From assembly GCF_016616425.1 (NCBI RefSeq), contig NZ_CP067101.1, forward strand, positions 5,332,001-5,396,000: a DNA stretch of 64,000 nt, read 5' to 3'. The stretch is from Bradyrhizobium diazoefficiens (GTDB lineage: Bacteria; Pseudomonadota; Alphaproteobacteria; Rhizobiales; Xanthobacteraceae). The notes under the pieces were generated by a model. That model saw only the letters and a list, made by a program, of their open reading frames with translations, did not search any database and was not told where the DNA came from. A program made the position numbers and the translations under genes. Of this stretch, positions 55,411-64,000 are shown piece after piece (within the stretch, counting starts at the first letter, position 1; each line of letters opens with the position of its first letter).

Positions 55411-57891
55411 ATGTGGATGAATACACTGCTTCTGACGCTCGTATTCTTCCTGATCCAGCTCGGCACCGGTTTTTCGATTCTAGCCATTGCGTCAACGAGA
55501 TTGGTCGAAATTTGCCGGCTCACGAAGGTCCAGTTCGTCATTCTCGGGCTAACCGTCGGTGCGTCTGCAACGGGCATCCTGCTCGGATTGTTATCGGTTC
55601 TCGCAACCGATATTTGGCTTCAGCTCGCGACTATCGTTGCGTTGTCCTGCTTCGGACTGACCTGGTCGTGGCCCAACTGGCGTCCAGATGTCGGCGATAT
55701 CCGCACGGCGGTCATTTGGTGCGTGCTATCGCTCCCCATCGCCCTCTTCACATGGTGGTGGACCTTCGGCGCATTTTCCAACTTCCCCTATGCGGACATC
55801 GGCGCGGATGTTCACTGGATGAAGACTGCACAAGAATACGCCGATAGCGGCATTCTCAATCCCTACGCAGCCCAATCCTATGTCGATCTCCGCTCGGCGC
55901 TCGCAGGCGCCCTGGCCGGAACGCTCGGCCTGGATCTCCTGCGGTTTAGCTGGACCTATCGCTTCTTCTCGGTCCTGTTCTTCCTGTTGGCGTCCTATGG
56001 CTTCGTGCAAGGCATCTATTCCACGTCTTCACGAAGATGGATCGCCTTCTTCTTTGCGGCGACCGGCAACACGGTCGCCTTGATGACGAACGGCAGCCTG
56101 GCCGTTGCCGGCAGCATAGTGTTTCTCGGTGTGCTGATGGGCAATTCGGACCGCAAGGCGAACGGTCCATCGGCAGATTTCGTCCTGCTACTGATTGTCG
56201 GCGCCGTCGCGACGCTGCTGCTCGCTTTTGCCGTCAACAACAACACGCTCATGCTCGCACTACTCGTGGCCTTGCTAGTACTGCTCAGAATCATGAGCAA
56301 TACCACGCAATGGGCAGCGCCTCTCTTTCCCGGTTGCATCTGGCCGGCAACGTTGCTGATTGCACATCGGGGCTCCTATCTGTTCGTTCCAGCCGTTCTG
56401 GTCAGCTGGCTTCTTTATCTTGCCATCGTGCGGATGGTGTTCGCGTGGCCGTCGCGCAGCATCGCGGTCCTTCGATTTCTATCGTTTGGTCTGCCCCTGA
56501 TCATTGCCGCAATCGTTCTCTGCGTTGCGGGAACGCGTTTCGGCTATATTCCGTCGCTGAGCACGAACGAGACGTTCTCCTTGGTTACGAAACTGGTTCT
56601 AGGCCGACGGATCGAGCCTGGTGACGAGCTGTTCCTAGGCTCCGGACCGCAGATCGCCACTATCGAGCTCGGGCGGACGATCGGTCCGCTCTTCGCCGTC
56701 TGCATCGCACTGGGCGTTGCATGGTGGTGGATGACCCGACCTGCCCTTCGTGGTGCCTCGGGTGCAATCGAACCTCCGGCCGCAGGTTTCACGACACTTG
56801 TCTGGTCCTGGATTGCCGGCTGCGGTCTGAGCGTCGCGGTACTTTCCGGCTTCCCTTTTCTGTATCGCACCGGCGCGATCGTCGTGTCGCTCTTCGCAAT
56901 TGCGGCCACCGAAGTCTTTTGCCAGTTGCTGGTCGATTTCGATCCGCCCTCGCGATATCGGCGGACCCTGGTTGCGGCCACGGTCGCGCTGCTTGCCACC
57001 ATTCTCGTGGTTGGGATCTACGCATTTGCCTGGAGGGCTGACCTGCCCTTTGCCCGTTATCAGGCATTCCTCCGACCAACGGAAATCGCGGGCGTTGGGC
57101 TGCTCATGACGCTCGCGCTGTTGACCCTGGCGCGATCGAGACCGATCTACATATGCAGTCTCGTGGCAGTCGTGGGGCTCGGCGTGGCTGTCGACAGGGC
57201 CGGCTTGTCCGGCATTCTCAAAAACTACAGCTATGGCGCGCTTCCAGACCGCACCGCGGTCGTTTCACATTACAATGCCAACGACCTTGAAGTCGCCCAC
57301 TGGCTTCGTGCTAATTTCCAAACGGGGATTCTTCTCTCCGACCCCTATACGTTAGCGATAACCCAGGCATTAACGGGCGCTCCCGCGGCCTATCTGTTCT
57401 CCAACCTGGACACCGTGAACGAGGCGCTTGCGCGGCAGGCAAAGTCGATCGTGCGCGCAATACTAAATCCGGCGGAAGGACGTGAAGGAATTGCGAACGC
57501 GTGCAGGCTGATCATGCCTCTGATCGGCCCGATCAATACGGACGCCTTCTTCCAGATATACAGGAACGATCCCTACGGCGGATTCATGCGGACCATCCGC
57601 GCCGGGCCGACCGCCGTTCAGGAATTGCCGCCGTCTTTCGACGCAATCTCGAGCATTCCGGAGCCGGCGGAGGTCGATTGGAACCTCGTTGCGATCATCA
57701 CCCCTCGCACGATTGCGTGGACACAGCTCCCGGCCCATCAGCGTCTCAGCTATTTTCCTTCCACCGAGCCGATTGAGCCTGCTCTCGCCGATGCGTTGCG
57801 CGCCGGCCCGTTTCGAGTGCTGTTTGCCAATAGGCAGGCAATCGTCGTTCGCACTCCCTGCTCGCGTGAGATGAAGTGGACGAGACATTGA
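55411..57891 (+). CDS. Large polytopic membrane protein of unknown family
   Basis: 826 residues. At least twelve hydrophobic segments in the first 620 residues, then a soluble tail of about 200. Early in the first large loop is NFPYADIGADVHWMKTAQEY, whose acidic pair is at the place of the catalytic Asp in GT-C glycosyltransferases (inference). The tail has FSNLDTVNEALARQAKS and SIPEPAEVDWNLV, of no known family to me. The base use is less GC-rich than its neighbours. It sits between the two sugar-acid operons, so a role as glycosyltransferase, polymerase or flippase is plausible. Confidence 0.8.
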   Translation: MWMNTLLLTLVFFLIQLGTGFSILAIASTRLVEICRLTKVQFVILGLTVGASATGILLGLLSVLATDIWLQLATIVALSCFGLTWSWPNWRPDVGDIRTAVIWCVLSLPIALFTWWWTFGAFSNFPYADIGADVHWMKTAQEYADSGILNPYAAQSYVDLRSALAGALAGTLGLDLLRFSWTYRFFSVLFFLLASYGFVQGIYSTSSRRWIAFFFAATGNTVALMTNGSLAVAGSIVFLGVLMGNSDRKANGPSADFVLLLIVGAVATLLLAFAVNNNTLMLALLVALLVLLRIMSNTTQWAAPLFPGCIWPATLLIAHRGSYLFVPAVLVSWLLYLAIVRMVFAWPSRSIAVLRFLSFGLPLIIAAIVLCVAGTRFGYIPSLSTNETFSLVTKLVLGRRIEPGDELFLGSGPQIATIELGRTIGPLFAVCIALGVAWWWMTRPALRGASGAIEPPAAGFTTLVWSWIAGCGLSVAVLSGFPFLYRTGAIVVSLFAIAATEVFCQLLVDFDPPSRYRRTLVAATVALLATILVVGIYAFAWRADLPFARYQAFLRPTEIAGVGLLMTLALLTLARSRPIYICSLVAVVGLGVAVDRAGLSGILKNYSYGALPDRTAVVSHYNANDLEVAHWLRANFQTGILLSDPYTLAITQALTGAPAAYLFSNLDTVNEALARQAKSIVRAILNPAEGREGIANACRLIMPLIGPINTDAFFQIYRNDPYGGFMRTIRAGPTAVQELPPSFDAISSIPEPAEVDWNLVAIITPRTIAWTQLPAHQRLSYFPSTEPIEPALADALRAGPFRVLFANRQAIVVRTPCSREMKWTRH

Positions 57892-57952
57892 TCCTTCTAT
57901 TGGCGCAGATCGGCGTTACGCTCCGCCGTCCACCCCGGCAAAGGGAAATATC

Positions 57953-59155
57953 ATGCTGAGACAGGCCGTGATCCTCGTCGGGGGGCTGGGCACCCGGCTG
58001 GGCGAGCGAACCAAGCTGGTTCCGAAACCGATGCTCGACATCGGCGGGCGACCGTTTCTCGACACGCTGATCGACGAGCTCGTCCGCTATGGCGTGTTCG
58101 ATGAAATTCTCCTGCTGGCTGGCCACAGGGCGGAGATCGTCGAGACACACTATGCGGCTGCCGTTAGGGGGCAGACACGAATTGTCGTGTCGCGCGAGAC
58201 CGAGCCGCTCGGCACCGGCGGCGCGCTCGTACATGCACGCGGTTTGCTGCACGATCGCTTCCTGCTGCTGAATGGAGACTCCCTGTTCGACTTCAACCTG
58301 CTCGATCTAATTGCCCGCGCGCATGACGGGCGCGTGCACATGGCTTTACGTGAGGGCGTCGTCGGGGATCGCTACGGGCGCGTCGTACTCGATGGCGACG
58401 TGGTGCGCGACTTCATCGCTCCGGGTGCGGGTGCCACGGGACCGGTCAATGCCGGCATTTACGTGGTCGACAAGTCCGTTCTCGACGACATCGTGACGCT
58501 TCCCGCTTCGCTCGAACAGGAGATATTCCCCGGCCTCGCCAAGTCCGGGGCACTGCGCGGCACGGCCTATCGCGGTTACTTCATTGACATCGGCATTCCC
58601 GACGACTTCGCCCGCGCCGATCGCGAATTGCGTCAGCAACTGCGGCGGCCGGCCGTGTTCTTCGATCGCGACGGCGTGCTCAACCACGATTCGGGATACA
58701 CTTTCGAGACGCACAAGCTCGAATGGATCGAGGGGGCACGCGAGGCCGTGAAGGCCGTCAACGACGCCGGCTATTTTGCCTTCGTCATCACCAATCAATC
58801 CGGCGTCGCACGCGGCTACTACGAGGAGCATCACGTGGTCGCGCTGCACCGCTGGATGGCGGACCAGATGGCGCCGATCGGCGCGCATATCGATGCATTC
58901 GAATATTGCCCCGATCACCCCGACGGGACCGTCGCGCGCTATTGCCGCATGAGTGACCGCCGCAAGCCGGCGCCGGGCATGATCACCGACCTCGCCAGGC
59001 GCTTCCCCGTCGACATGACACGCAGCATGGTGATCGGGGATAAGGAAAGCGACATGGAGGCGGCGCAGGCGGCCGGCGTGGCGGGCCACCTGTTCTCGGG
59101 CGGCAATCTGGAATCCTTCGTCAAACAGCGCCTCGGGCTGGCCCGCGAAGTCTAG
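57953..59155 (+). CDS. HddC-GmhB fusion: sugar-1-phosphate nucleotidyltransferase and heptose bisphosphatase
   Basis: 400 residues; AAGGGAAA lies just before ATG 57953. Residues 1-225 are a nucleotidyltransferase: LVGGLGTRLGERTKLVPKPM (nucleotide loop), LLLNGDSLFDFN (metal Asp) and VNAGIYVVDKS. Residues about 230-400 are a HAD phosphatase: FFDRDGVLNHDSGY (nucleophile), ITNQSGVARGYY, a four-Cys/His zinc loop (CPDHPDGTVARYC) and MVIGDKESDMEAA, all marks of GmhB. The two domains would remove the 7-phosphate of heptose 1,7-bisphosphate and then make GDP-heptose. With the HddA-like kinase this gives three of the four steps from sedoheptulose 7-phosphate. Confidence 0.88.
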   Translation: MLRQAVILVGGLGTRLGERTKLVPKPMLDIGGRPFLDTLIDELVRYGVFDEILLLAGHRAEIVETHYAAAVRGQTRIVVSRETEPLGTGGALVHARGLLHDRFLLLNGDSLFDFNLLDLIARAHDGRVHMALREGVVGDRYGRVVLDGDVVRDFIAPGAGATGPVNAGIYVVDKSVLDDIVTLPASLEQEIFPGLAKSGALRGTAYRGYFIDIGIPDDFARADRELRQQLRRPAVFFDRDGVLNHDSGYTFETHKLEWIEGAREAVKAVNDAGYFAFVITNQSGVARGYYEEHHVVALHRWMADQMAPIGAHIDAFEYCPDHPDGTVARYCRMSDRRKPAPGMITDLARRFPVDMTRSMVIGDKESDMEAAQAAGVAGHLFSGGNLESFVKQRLGLAREV

Positions 59156-59221
59156 TCCGGCCGGATGGCAGCTCAAATCGGGCTGCGGAAGCGTCATCGG
59201 GCGAGGGAGAGGACTCGTCTG

Positions 59222-59249
59222 TTGCGCGCAACCACCAGTGTGCTATAGC
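59222..59249 (+). promoter_or_regulatory. Possible promoter of the leg operon
   Basis: TTGCGC (59222-59227) and TATAGC (59244-59249) are 16 bases apart, about 45 bases before the legB start, in the only gap between the HddC-GmhB gene and the leg genes. Confidence 0.3.
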
Positions 59250-59294
59250 GCCATCCTATTGCGAAGACTGGATTAATCGCGTTTGGGGTCCGGC

Positions 59295-60314
59295 ATGGAA
59301 GATCTGAAGGGCGCTCGCGTCCTCGTCACCGGCAGCGACGGCTTCATCGGCTCGCATGTCGTCGAGGAGCTGGTGAGAGCTGGTGCCCGGGTCAAGGCAA
59401 TCGTCTACTACAACTCCTTCAACTCCTGGGGCTGGCTCGACACGGTACCAACCGATGTGATGACGTCGGTGGAGGTGGTGGCTGGCGACATCCGCGACCC
59501 GCATTTCATGATCGCGGCCGCGAGCGGCTGCACCGATGTGCTGCACCTGGCCGCCCTGATCGCCATCCCCTTTTCCTATGTCGCGCCCGATTCCTATGTC
59601 GAGACCAACGTTCGCGGCACCGTGAACGTACTCCAGGCCGCGCGCATGGCCGGCGTGCGGCGCTTCGTCCAGACCTCGACCAGCGAAGTCTACGGCACCG
59701 CGCAGACGGTTCCGATCGAGGAGAGCCATCCGCTGGTCGGGCAGTCCCCCTACTCGGCCTCGAAAATCGCCTCCGATCAGATGGCGTTGTCGTTCCAGGC
59801 TTCCTTCGACATGCCCGTCGTGGTGATCCGCCCATTCAACACCTTTGGTCCGCGGCAATCGGCGCGCGCGGTGATTCCGACCATCATCAGCCAGATCGCA
59901 ACCGGCAAGCGCAAGATCCGCCTCGGCGCCGTCAGCCCGACGCGCGATTTCTCATTCGTCACCGACACCGCGCGCGGCCTGATCGCCGGACTCACGGCGC
60001 CTGCGGAGCAAGTCGTCGGCCAGACCATCAATCTCGGCAGCGGCTTCGAGATTTCGGTCGGTGCGACCGCACAGATGATTGCCGACGTCATGGGGACTGC
60101 GATCGAAATCGAGACCGACGAAGCGCGCCTGCGTCCCGCCAATAGCGAGGTCGAGCGGCTCTGGGCCGACAATTCCAAGGCACGCCAGCAGCTCGGCTGG
60201 AGCCCGGAATTTGGCGGCATCGAGGGCATGCGACGCGGCATGGTCAGGACGGTGAACTGGTTCACCAATCCTGCAAATCTCAGCCGCTACAAGGCTGACG
60301 TGTACAATGTCTGA
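59295..60314 (+). CDS. legB: LegB-type NDP-sugar 4,6-dehydratase
   Basis: 339 residues from ATG 59295. TGSDGFIGSHV (NAD), STSEVYGTAQ (catalytic Thr/Ser and acid) and SPYSASKIASD (YxxxK) mark the extended SDR dehydratases; RPFNTFGPRQSARAVIPTI is the group's substrate region. In the Campylobacter pathway LegB removes water from GDP-GlcNAc; here GDP or UDP sugar is open. It overlaps legC by eight bases and heads a four-gene operon. Confidence 0.9.
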   Translation: MEDLKGARVLVTGSDGFIGSHVVEELVRAGARVKAIVYYNSFNSWGWLDTVPTDVMTSVEVVAGDIRDPHFMIAAASGCTDVLHLAALIAIPFSYVAPDSYVETNVRGTVNVLQAARMAGVRRFVQTSTSEVYGTAQTVPIEESHPLVGQSPYSASKIASDQMALSFQASFDMPVVVIRPFNTFGPRQSARAVIPTIISQIATGKRKIRLGAVSPTRDFSFVTDTARGLIAGLTAPAEQVVGQTINLGSGFEISVGATAQMIADVMGTAIEIETDEARLRPANSEVERLWADNSKARQQLGWSPEFGGIEGMRRGMVRTVNWFTNPANLSRYKADVYNV

Positions 60315-61518
60315 GGCGATGGTGGACGGTCCCGTGACGAGGTCAGGCTTCGACCAAAAAACGATCGTCGACGCCGTGCAACGCGCGGTGGGAACGCCGA
60401 ACGGCGTCCTCAGCCTGCACGAACCGGTATTCGCCGGCAACGAGATCGCCTACCTCGAAGAGTGCATCAAGAGCACCTTCGTCTCCTCGGTCGGCCCCTT
60501 CGTCGATCGATTCGAGCGCATGCTCGAGGAGGTCACCGGCGCCGAACGTGCGGTTGCCGTCGTCAATGGCACGGCCGCGCTGCATGCCTGCTTCAGGCTC
60601 GCCGGCGTCGAGCCTGGCGATGAGGTCATCTCGCCGGCGCTGACCTTCATCGCGACGACAAACGCAATCGCCTATTGCGGCGCAGCGCCTCACTTCGTCG
60701 ACAGCTCGCTCGAAACACTCGGCATGGACGCGCACGCGCTCGCGGTGCGCCTCGATGCGATCGCGCAGAAGACCGCCACCGGCACCATCAACCGCGAGAC
60801 CGGCCGCCGCATCGCGGCGATCGCGCCGATGCACACTTTCGGCCACCCCGTCGATCTGGACGCGATCGCTGCCCTTGCGGACCAATGGAACATCGCGCTG
60901 GTCGAAGACGCCGCGGAATCGCTCGGATCGACCTACAAGGGTCGCGCGGTCGGATCGCAGGCACGCCTTGCAGCACTCAGCTTCAACGGCAACAAGATCG
61001 TCACCACCGGCGGCGGCGGCGCCATCCTGACCAATGACGAGGAGCTGGGGCGCCGCGCCAAGCACCTGACGACGACCGCAAAATTGCCGCACAAATGGGC
61101 CTTCGTCCACGACGAGGTCGGCTTCAACTATCGCCTGCCGAACCTGAACGCCGCGCTCGGCTGCGCCCAGCTCGAGCAGCTCGACGGCTTCCTGGCGAGC
61201 AAGCGCAAATTGGCTACGGCCTATCGGCGCGCCTTTGCGGATGTTCCCGGCGTCCACTTCGCGCGCGAGCCAAAGGACACTACGAGCAATTACTGGCTGA
61301 ACGCGATCCTGCTCGACGAAGCAAATGCCGGCCGTCGCGACGACGTCCTCGCCGCGCTCAACGACGCCGGCTTTGGCGCGCGCCCGGCCTGGACCTTGAT
61401 GCATAAGCTGCCGATGTTCGCGCAAAGCCCCCGCGGCGATCTTTCCACCGCCGAATCCATCGAACGCAGGCTGATCAACCTGCCCAGCAGCGCCAGCATC
61501 AGGGTCCGCGATGAATAG
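60307..61518 (+). CDS. legC: LegC-type PLP aminotransferase
   Basis: 403 residues of the DegT/DnrJ/EryC1 sugar aminotransferase family. NGTAALHACFRLAGV (cofactor phosphate), VEDAAESLGSTYKGR and SFNGNKIVTTGGGGA carry the Asp and the PLP-binding Lys. It would aminate the 4-keto sugar from LegB. Overlaps legB and legG by eight bases each, so translational coupling is strong. Confidence 0.92.
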   Translation: MSEAMVDGPVTRSGFDQKTIVDAVQRAVGTPNGVLSLHEPVFAGNEIAYLEECIKSTFVSSVGPFVDRFERMLEEVTGAERAVAVVNGTAALHACFRLAGVEPGDEVISPALTFIATTNAIAYCGAAPHFVDSSLETLGMDAHALAVRLDAIAQKTATGTINRETGRRIAAIAPMHTFGHPVDLDAIAALADQWNIALVEDAAESLGSTYKGRAVGSQARLAALSFNGNKIVTTGGGGAILTNDEELGRRAKHLTTTAKLPHKWAFVHDEVGFNYRLPNLNAALGCAQLEQLDGFLASKRKLATAYRRAFADVPGVHFAREPKDTTSNYWLNAILLDEANAGRRDDVLAALNDAGFGARPAWTLMHKLPMFAQSPRGDLSTAESIERRLINLPSSASIRVRDE

Positions 61519-62689
61519 TGTCGCGCGAAAAATCTGCTTCGTCACCGGCAGCCGTGCCGATTTCGGGCTGCTGGTCTGGCCGATGCGCACAATCCGCGAG
61601 ACGCCCGGCCTGACACTTCAGCTCGTCGCCACCGGCATGCATCTCGCACCGGAGTTCGGCTACACCTTCAACGCCATCCGCGACGAGGGGTTCGAGGTCG
61701 ACGAGCGCGTCGAGACGCTGCTGAGCAGCGACACCGGCGCCGGCGTGGCGAAATCCGTCGGCCTCGGCGCGATCGGCTTTGCCGATGCCTTCACCCGGCT
61801 GGCACCGGATCTGGTCGTCGTGCTCGGCGACCGGTTCGAAATGTTTGCAGCTGCCCAGACCGCGATGTTCATGCGGCTGCCGATGGCGCATCTGTTCGGC
61901 GGAGACGTCACCGAAGGCGCGGTCGACGAATGCACGCGCCATGCAATCAGCAAGATGTCGCACCTGCATTTCACCAGCAATCAGGGCTCGACGCGACGAT
62001 TGATGCAGCTTGGTGAGCACCCGTCCCGCATCCATACCATCGGCTCGGTCGGCATCGACGCCATCAAGCATCTCGATCTGCTGGGCCGTGACGACATCGG
62101 CGGCGCGATCGGGATGTCGCTCGGCGAACGCAATGCGCTTATCACATTCCACCCCGTCACGGTCGAAGCCGGACGCTCGGTGGCCGAACTGGACGAATTG
62201 TTCGCGGCACTGTCGACGCTCGATCCCGCCTTTCGTTTCGTGTTCACGCTTGCCAATGCCGACGCCGAGGGCCGCGCTTTGAACGCCCGGATCGAGGCTT
62301 TCGCGGCCGGCCGGCCAAACACGATCGCGGTCGCCTCGCTCGGGCAGCTTCGCTATCTCAGCCTGATGAGCCAGGTGGACGTGGTGATCGGTAATTCCTC
62401 GAGCGGCGTCCTCGAAGCACCTTCCTTCGGCGTTCCCACGGTCGATATTGGCGACCGTCAGAAGGGACGCGAGCGCGCGACTTCGGTATTCCACGCAACA
62501 GCCGAGCGCGGCGCCATTGCCGCCGCCATCGCGGCGGGGCTCCAGCGCGGCCGTCAAGCCACCGTCAACCCTTACGGCGACGGAGAATCCAGCCGGCGAT
62601 TTGCCGAAATCATCGCCAGCATCCCGGATTTCAGGCAGCTTCTGGTCAAGGGCTTTTACGAACTTCCGCCAACCGGAGCGCAGGCATGA
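61511..62689 (+). CDS. legG: LegG-type NDP-sugar hydrolysing 2-epimerase
   Basis: 392 residues of the UDP-GlcNAc 2-epimerase fold. VTGSRADFGLLVWPM at the start and LGDRFEMFAAAQTAMFMRLP, HLFGGDVTEGAVDE and GNSSSGVLEAPSFGVP match the hydrolysing NeuC/LegG branch; GGDVTEG is its usual catalytic loop. It cleaves the nucleotide and inverts C2 to a free manno-type diacetamido sugar, the substrate of LegI. Overlaps legC and legI. Confidence 0.92.
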   Translation: MNSVARKICFVTGSRADFGLLVWPMRTIRETPGLTLQLVATGMHLAPEFGYTFNAIRDEGFEVDERVETLLSSDTGAGVAKSVGLGAIGFADAFTRLAPDLVVVLGDRFEMFAAAQTAMFMRLPMAHLFGGDVTEGAVDECTRHAISKMSHLHFTSNQGSTRRLMQLGEHPSRIHTIGSVGIDAIKHLDLLGRDDIGGAIGMSLGERNALITFHPVTVEAGRSVAELDELFAALSTLDPAFRFVFTLANADAEGRALNARIEAFAAGRPNTIAVASLGQLRYLSLMSQVDVVIGNSSSGVLEAPSFGVPTVDIGDRQKGRERATSVFHATAERGAIAAAIAAGLQRGRQATVNPYGDGESSRRFAEIIASIPDFRQLLVKGFYELPPTGAQA

Positions 62690-63756
62690 CCACGCACACG
62701 CTCATCATCGCAGAGGCCGGCGTCAACCACGACGGAAGTCTGGAGACGGCGCTGGCGCTGGTCGATGCCGCCGCGGATGCCGGCGCCGACATCGTCAAAT
62801 TCCAGACCTTCAATGCGAAGGCCTTGGCGGGCAACGCGGCACGGAAGGCCGATTATCAGCAGCGCACGACGGCCGCTGACGAAAACCAGCTTGCCATGCT
62901 GGAACGGCTCGAATTGCCGCAAGCTGCCCATCACACCCTGATCGAACGCGCCGGCGAGCGCGGTATCGAATTCCTGTCGACACCATTCGACGATACTTCA
63001 CTGGCCTTCTTGCTGTCGCTGAAACTGCCGCGCATCAAGATCGGATCTGGCGACCTCACCAATGCACCGCTGCTGCACGCGGCCGCGGCGGCCGGCGCGA
63101 GATTGATCCTGTCGACGGGCATGGCAACGCTCGGCGAAATCGAGGAGGCGCTGGGCGTGCTCGCGCATGGCTACGGCCAATCCGGTGACCCACCTGGCAT
63201 CGCCGCTTTCCGCGCGGCTTGGCGCGATCCGGCAGCGCGCGCGGCGCTCGCACAGCACGTGAGCCTGCTCCATTGCACGACCGAATATCCCTGCCCCATC
63301 GGGGACGTGAACCTCGCGGCGATGGCGACGATGCGGTCCGCGTTCCAGCTTCCGGTCGGCTATTCCGATCACACCGATGGTTTCGAGGTTTCGGTGGCCG
63401 CCGTCGCGCTCGGCGCAACGGTCATCGAAAAGCATCTGACGCTCGATCGCGAGGCGCAAGGCCCCGATCACGCGGCCTCGCTTGAACCTGACGATTTCAA
63501 GCGGATGGTCATCGCCATCCGCAACGTCGAACGCGCGCTCGGTGACGGCGTGAAGGCGCCAAAGGGCTCCGAGATCAGGAACGTCCCTGTGGCGCGCAAG
63601 AGCATCGTCGCGGCGCGCGCGCTGAAGGCCGGCGAGACCATCGGCGCCGCCGATATCACCGCCAAGCGACCCGGCATCGGCCGGCCGCCGATCGACTACT
63701 GGTCGCTGGTCGGAACGGTTGCGCCGCGCGCGCTCGAGCCGGACGAGCCGATCTAG
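62686..63756 (+). CDS. legI: LegI-type nonulosonic acid synthase
   Basis: 356 residues, a normal NeuB length. [74 protein letters not shown] form the PEP-condensing barrel, and about residues 285-350 form the SAF domain. It joins PEP to the free sugar to make a legionaminic-type acid. The stop TAG is shared on the other strand by the converging acetyltransferase gene (CTAG). Confidence 0.93.
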   Translation: MTTHTLIIAEAGVNHDGSLETALALVDAAADAGADIVKFQTFNAKALAGNAARKADYQQRTTAADENQLAMLERLELPQAAHHTLIERAGERGIEFLSTPFDDTSLAFLLSLKLPRIKIGSGDLTNAPLLHAAAAAGARLILSTGMATLGEIEEALGVLAHGYGQSGDPPGIAAFRAAWRDPAARAALAQHVSLLHCTTEYPCPIGDVNLAAMATMRSAFQLPVGYSDHTDGFEVSVAAVALGATVIEKHLTLDREAQGPDHAASLEPDDFKRMVIAIRNVERALGDGVKAPKGSEIRNVPVARKSIVAARALKAGETIGAADITAKRPGIGRPPIDYWSLVGTVAPRALEPDEPI

Positions 63757-64000
63757 CCTTGCAGCTTGGCCGGAACGCCGCGAAGGACGGAGCCCGGCGG
63801 GCATGGAGCCGTGATCACCGAGCCCATCGCAGCCAGCGTGTCGTTGCCGATCGCGATGTGGTCCCTGATCCGGCTGCCGAGACCGACGAAACAGTTCTCG
63901 CCGATATTCGTGCCTCCGCCGACCACGGTTCCCGGCGAGAGGTGCGTGCAATCGCCGATCCACACGTCATGCTCGACGACGACAGCAGAATTGATGATGC
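63753..64000 (-). CDS. NeuD/PglD-like acetyltransferase (C-terminal part, runs off window)
   Basis: The last 81 codons of a gene that begins beyond position 64000. The sequence shows left-handed beta-helix hexapeptides: [37 protein letters not shown], then [15 protein letters not shown] and [10 protein letters not shown] at the end. The HD pair after VVVE is the NeuD/PglD active-site His region. It would put an acetyl group on the 4-amino sugar made by LegC. It runs against the leg operon and the two stop codons overlap by three bases. Confidence 0.85.
   Translation of the reverse strand, partial: IINSAVVVEHDVWIGDCTHLSPGTVVGGGTNIGENCFVGLGSRIRDHIAIGNDTLAAMGSVITAPCPPGSVLRGVPAKLQG

Overview
The window reads as the chromosome of a Bradyrhizobium-type alphaproteobacterium (Rhizobiales, Nitrobacteraceae). 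The grounds are uniformly high GC, dense coding with long antisense open frames, many four-base start/stop overlaps, two complete branched-chain amino-acid-type (HAAT) ABC transporters, an LpcC-like core mannosyltransferase, and several families of short palindromic intergenic repeats of a kind common in that group. The genus is an inference from style and gene content; no rRNA marker is present. I see no tRNA, rRNA, CRISPR, transposase or prophage gene.

Layout. 1-12.5 kb is a lipopolysaccharide/envelope block: on the minus strand a partial epimerase, a CapD/WbpM-like nucleotide-sugar dehydratase, an O-antigen ligase/polymerase-like membrane protein, HldE and HldD; then WaaF (+), an LpcC-like glycosyltransferase (-), GalE (+), an MsbA-like ABC exporter (+) and a fumarylacetoacetate-hydrolase-family protein (+). 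12.6-14.4 kb carries an NTF2-like protein, an LpxO-like lipid A hydroxylase and a 51-residue small protein. 14.4-23.6 kb has a one-carbon/SAM theme: a BVMO-type flavoprotein, AhcY, MetK and an HTH-methyltransferase fusion upstream of metK, then a DUF2167/M50 protease pair and a MetE-C-like methyltransferase. 23.6-28.4 kb is HAAT transporter 1. 28.9-36.7 kb holds a small lipoprotein, PurU, a HemD-family protein, a peroxiredoxin-like protein, a 1110-residue zinc-ribbon/cyclase/ATPase/TPR protein and an MFS transporter. 36.7-45.1 kb is a Crp/Fnr-type regulator divergent from HAAT transporter 2, which includes an acyl-CoA ligase. 45.1-47.6 kb is an AGE-family epimerase and a divergent PaaK-like protein.

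47.9-64 kb is a dense sugar-acid island on the plus strand and the most interesting part. Its first operon (47987-55209) has a CBS-GHMP sugar kinase (HddA-like), a NeuB-type PEP-condensing synthase fused to a C-terminal TIM barrel, a CMP-sugar transferase, three SDR enzymes and a free-standing TIM-barrel isomerase. An 826-residue orphan membrane protein and an HddC-GmhB fusion follow. A second operon (59295-63756) is a recognisable legionaminic-acid-type set (LegB, LegC, LegG, LegI), facing a NeuD-like acetyltransferase at the window edge. Together these could make a GDP-heptose, a legionaminic-type nonulosonic acid and a second, unidentified ulosonic acid made by the fused synthase. The products would decorate the O-antigen, capsule or flagellin, which the sequence cannot decide.
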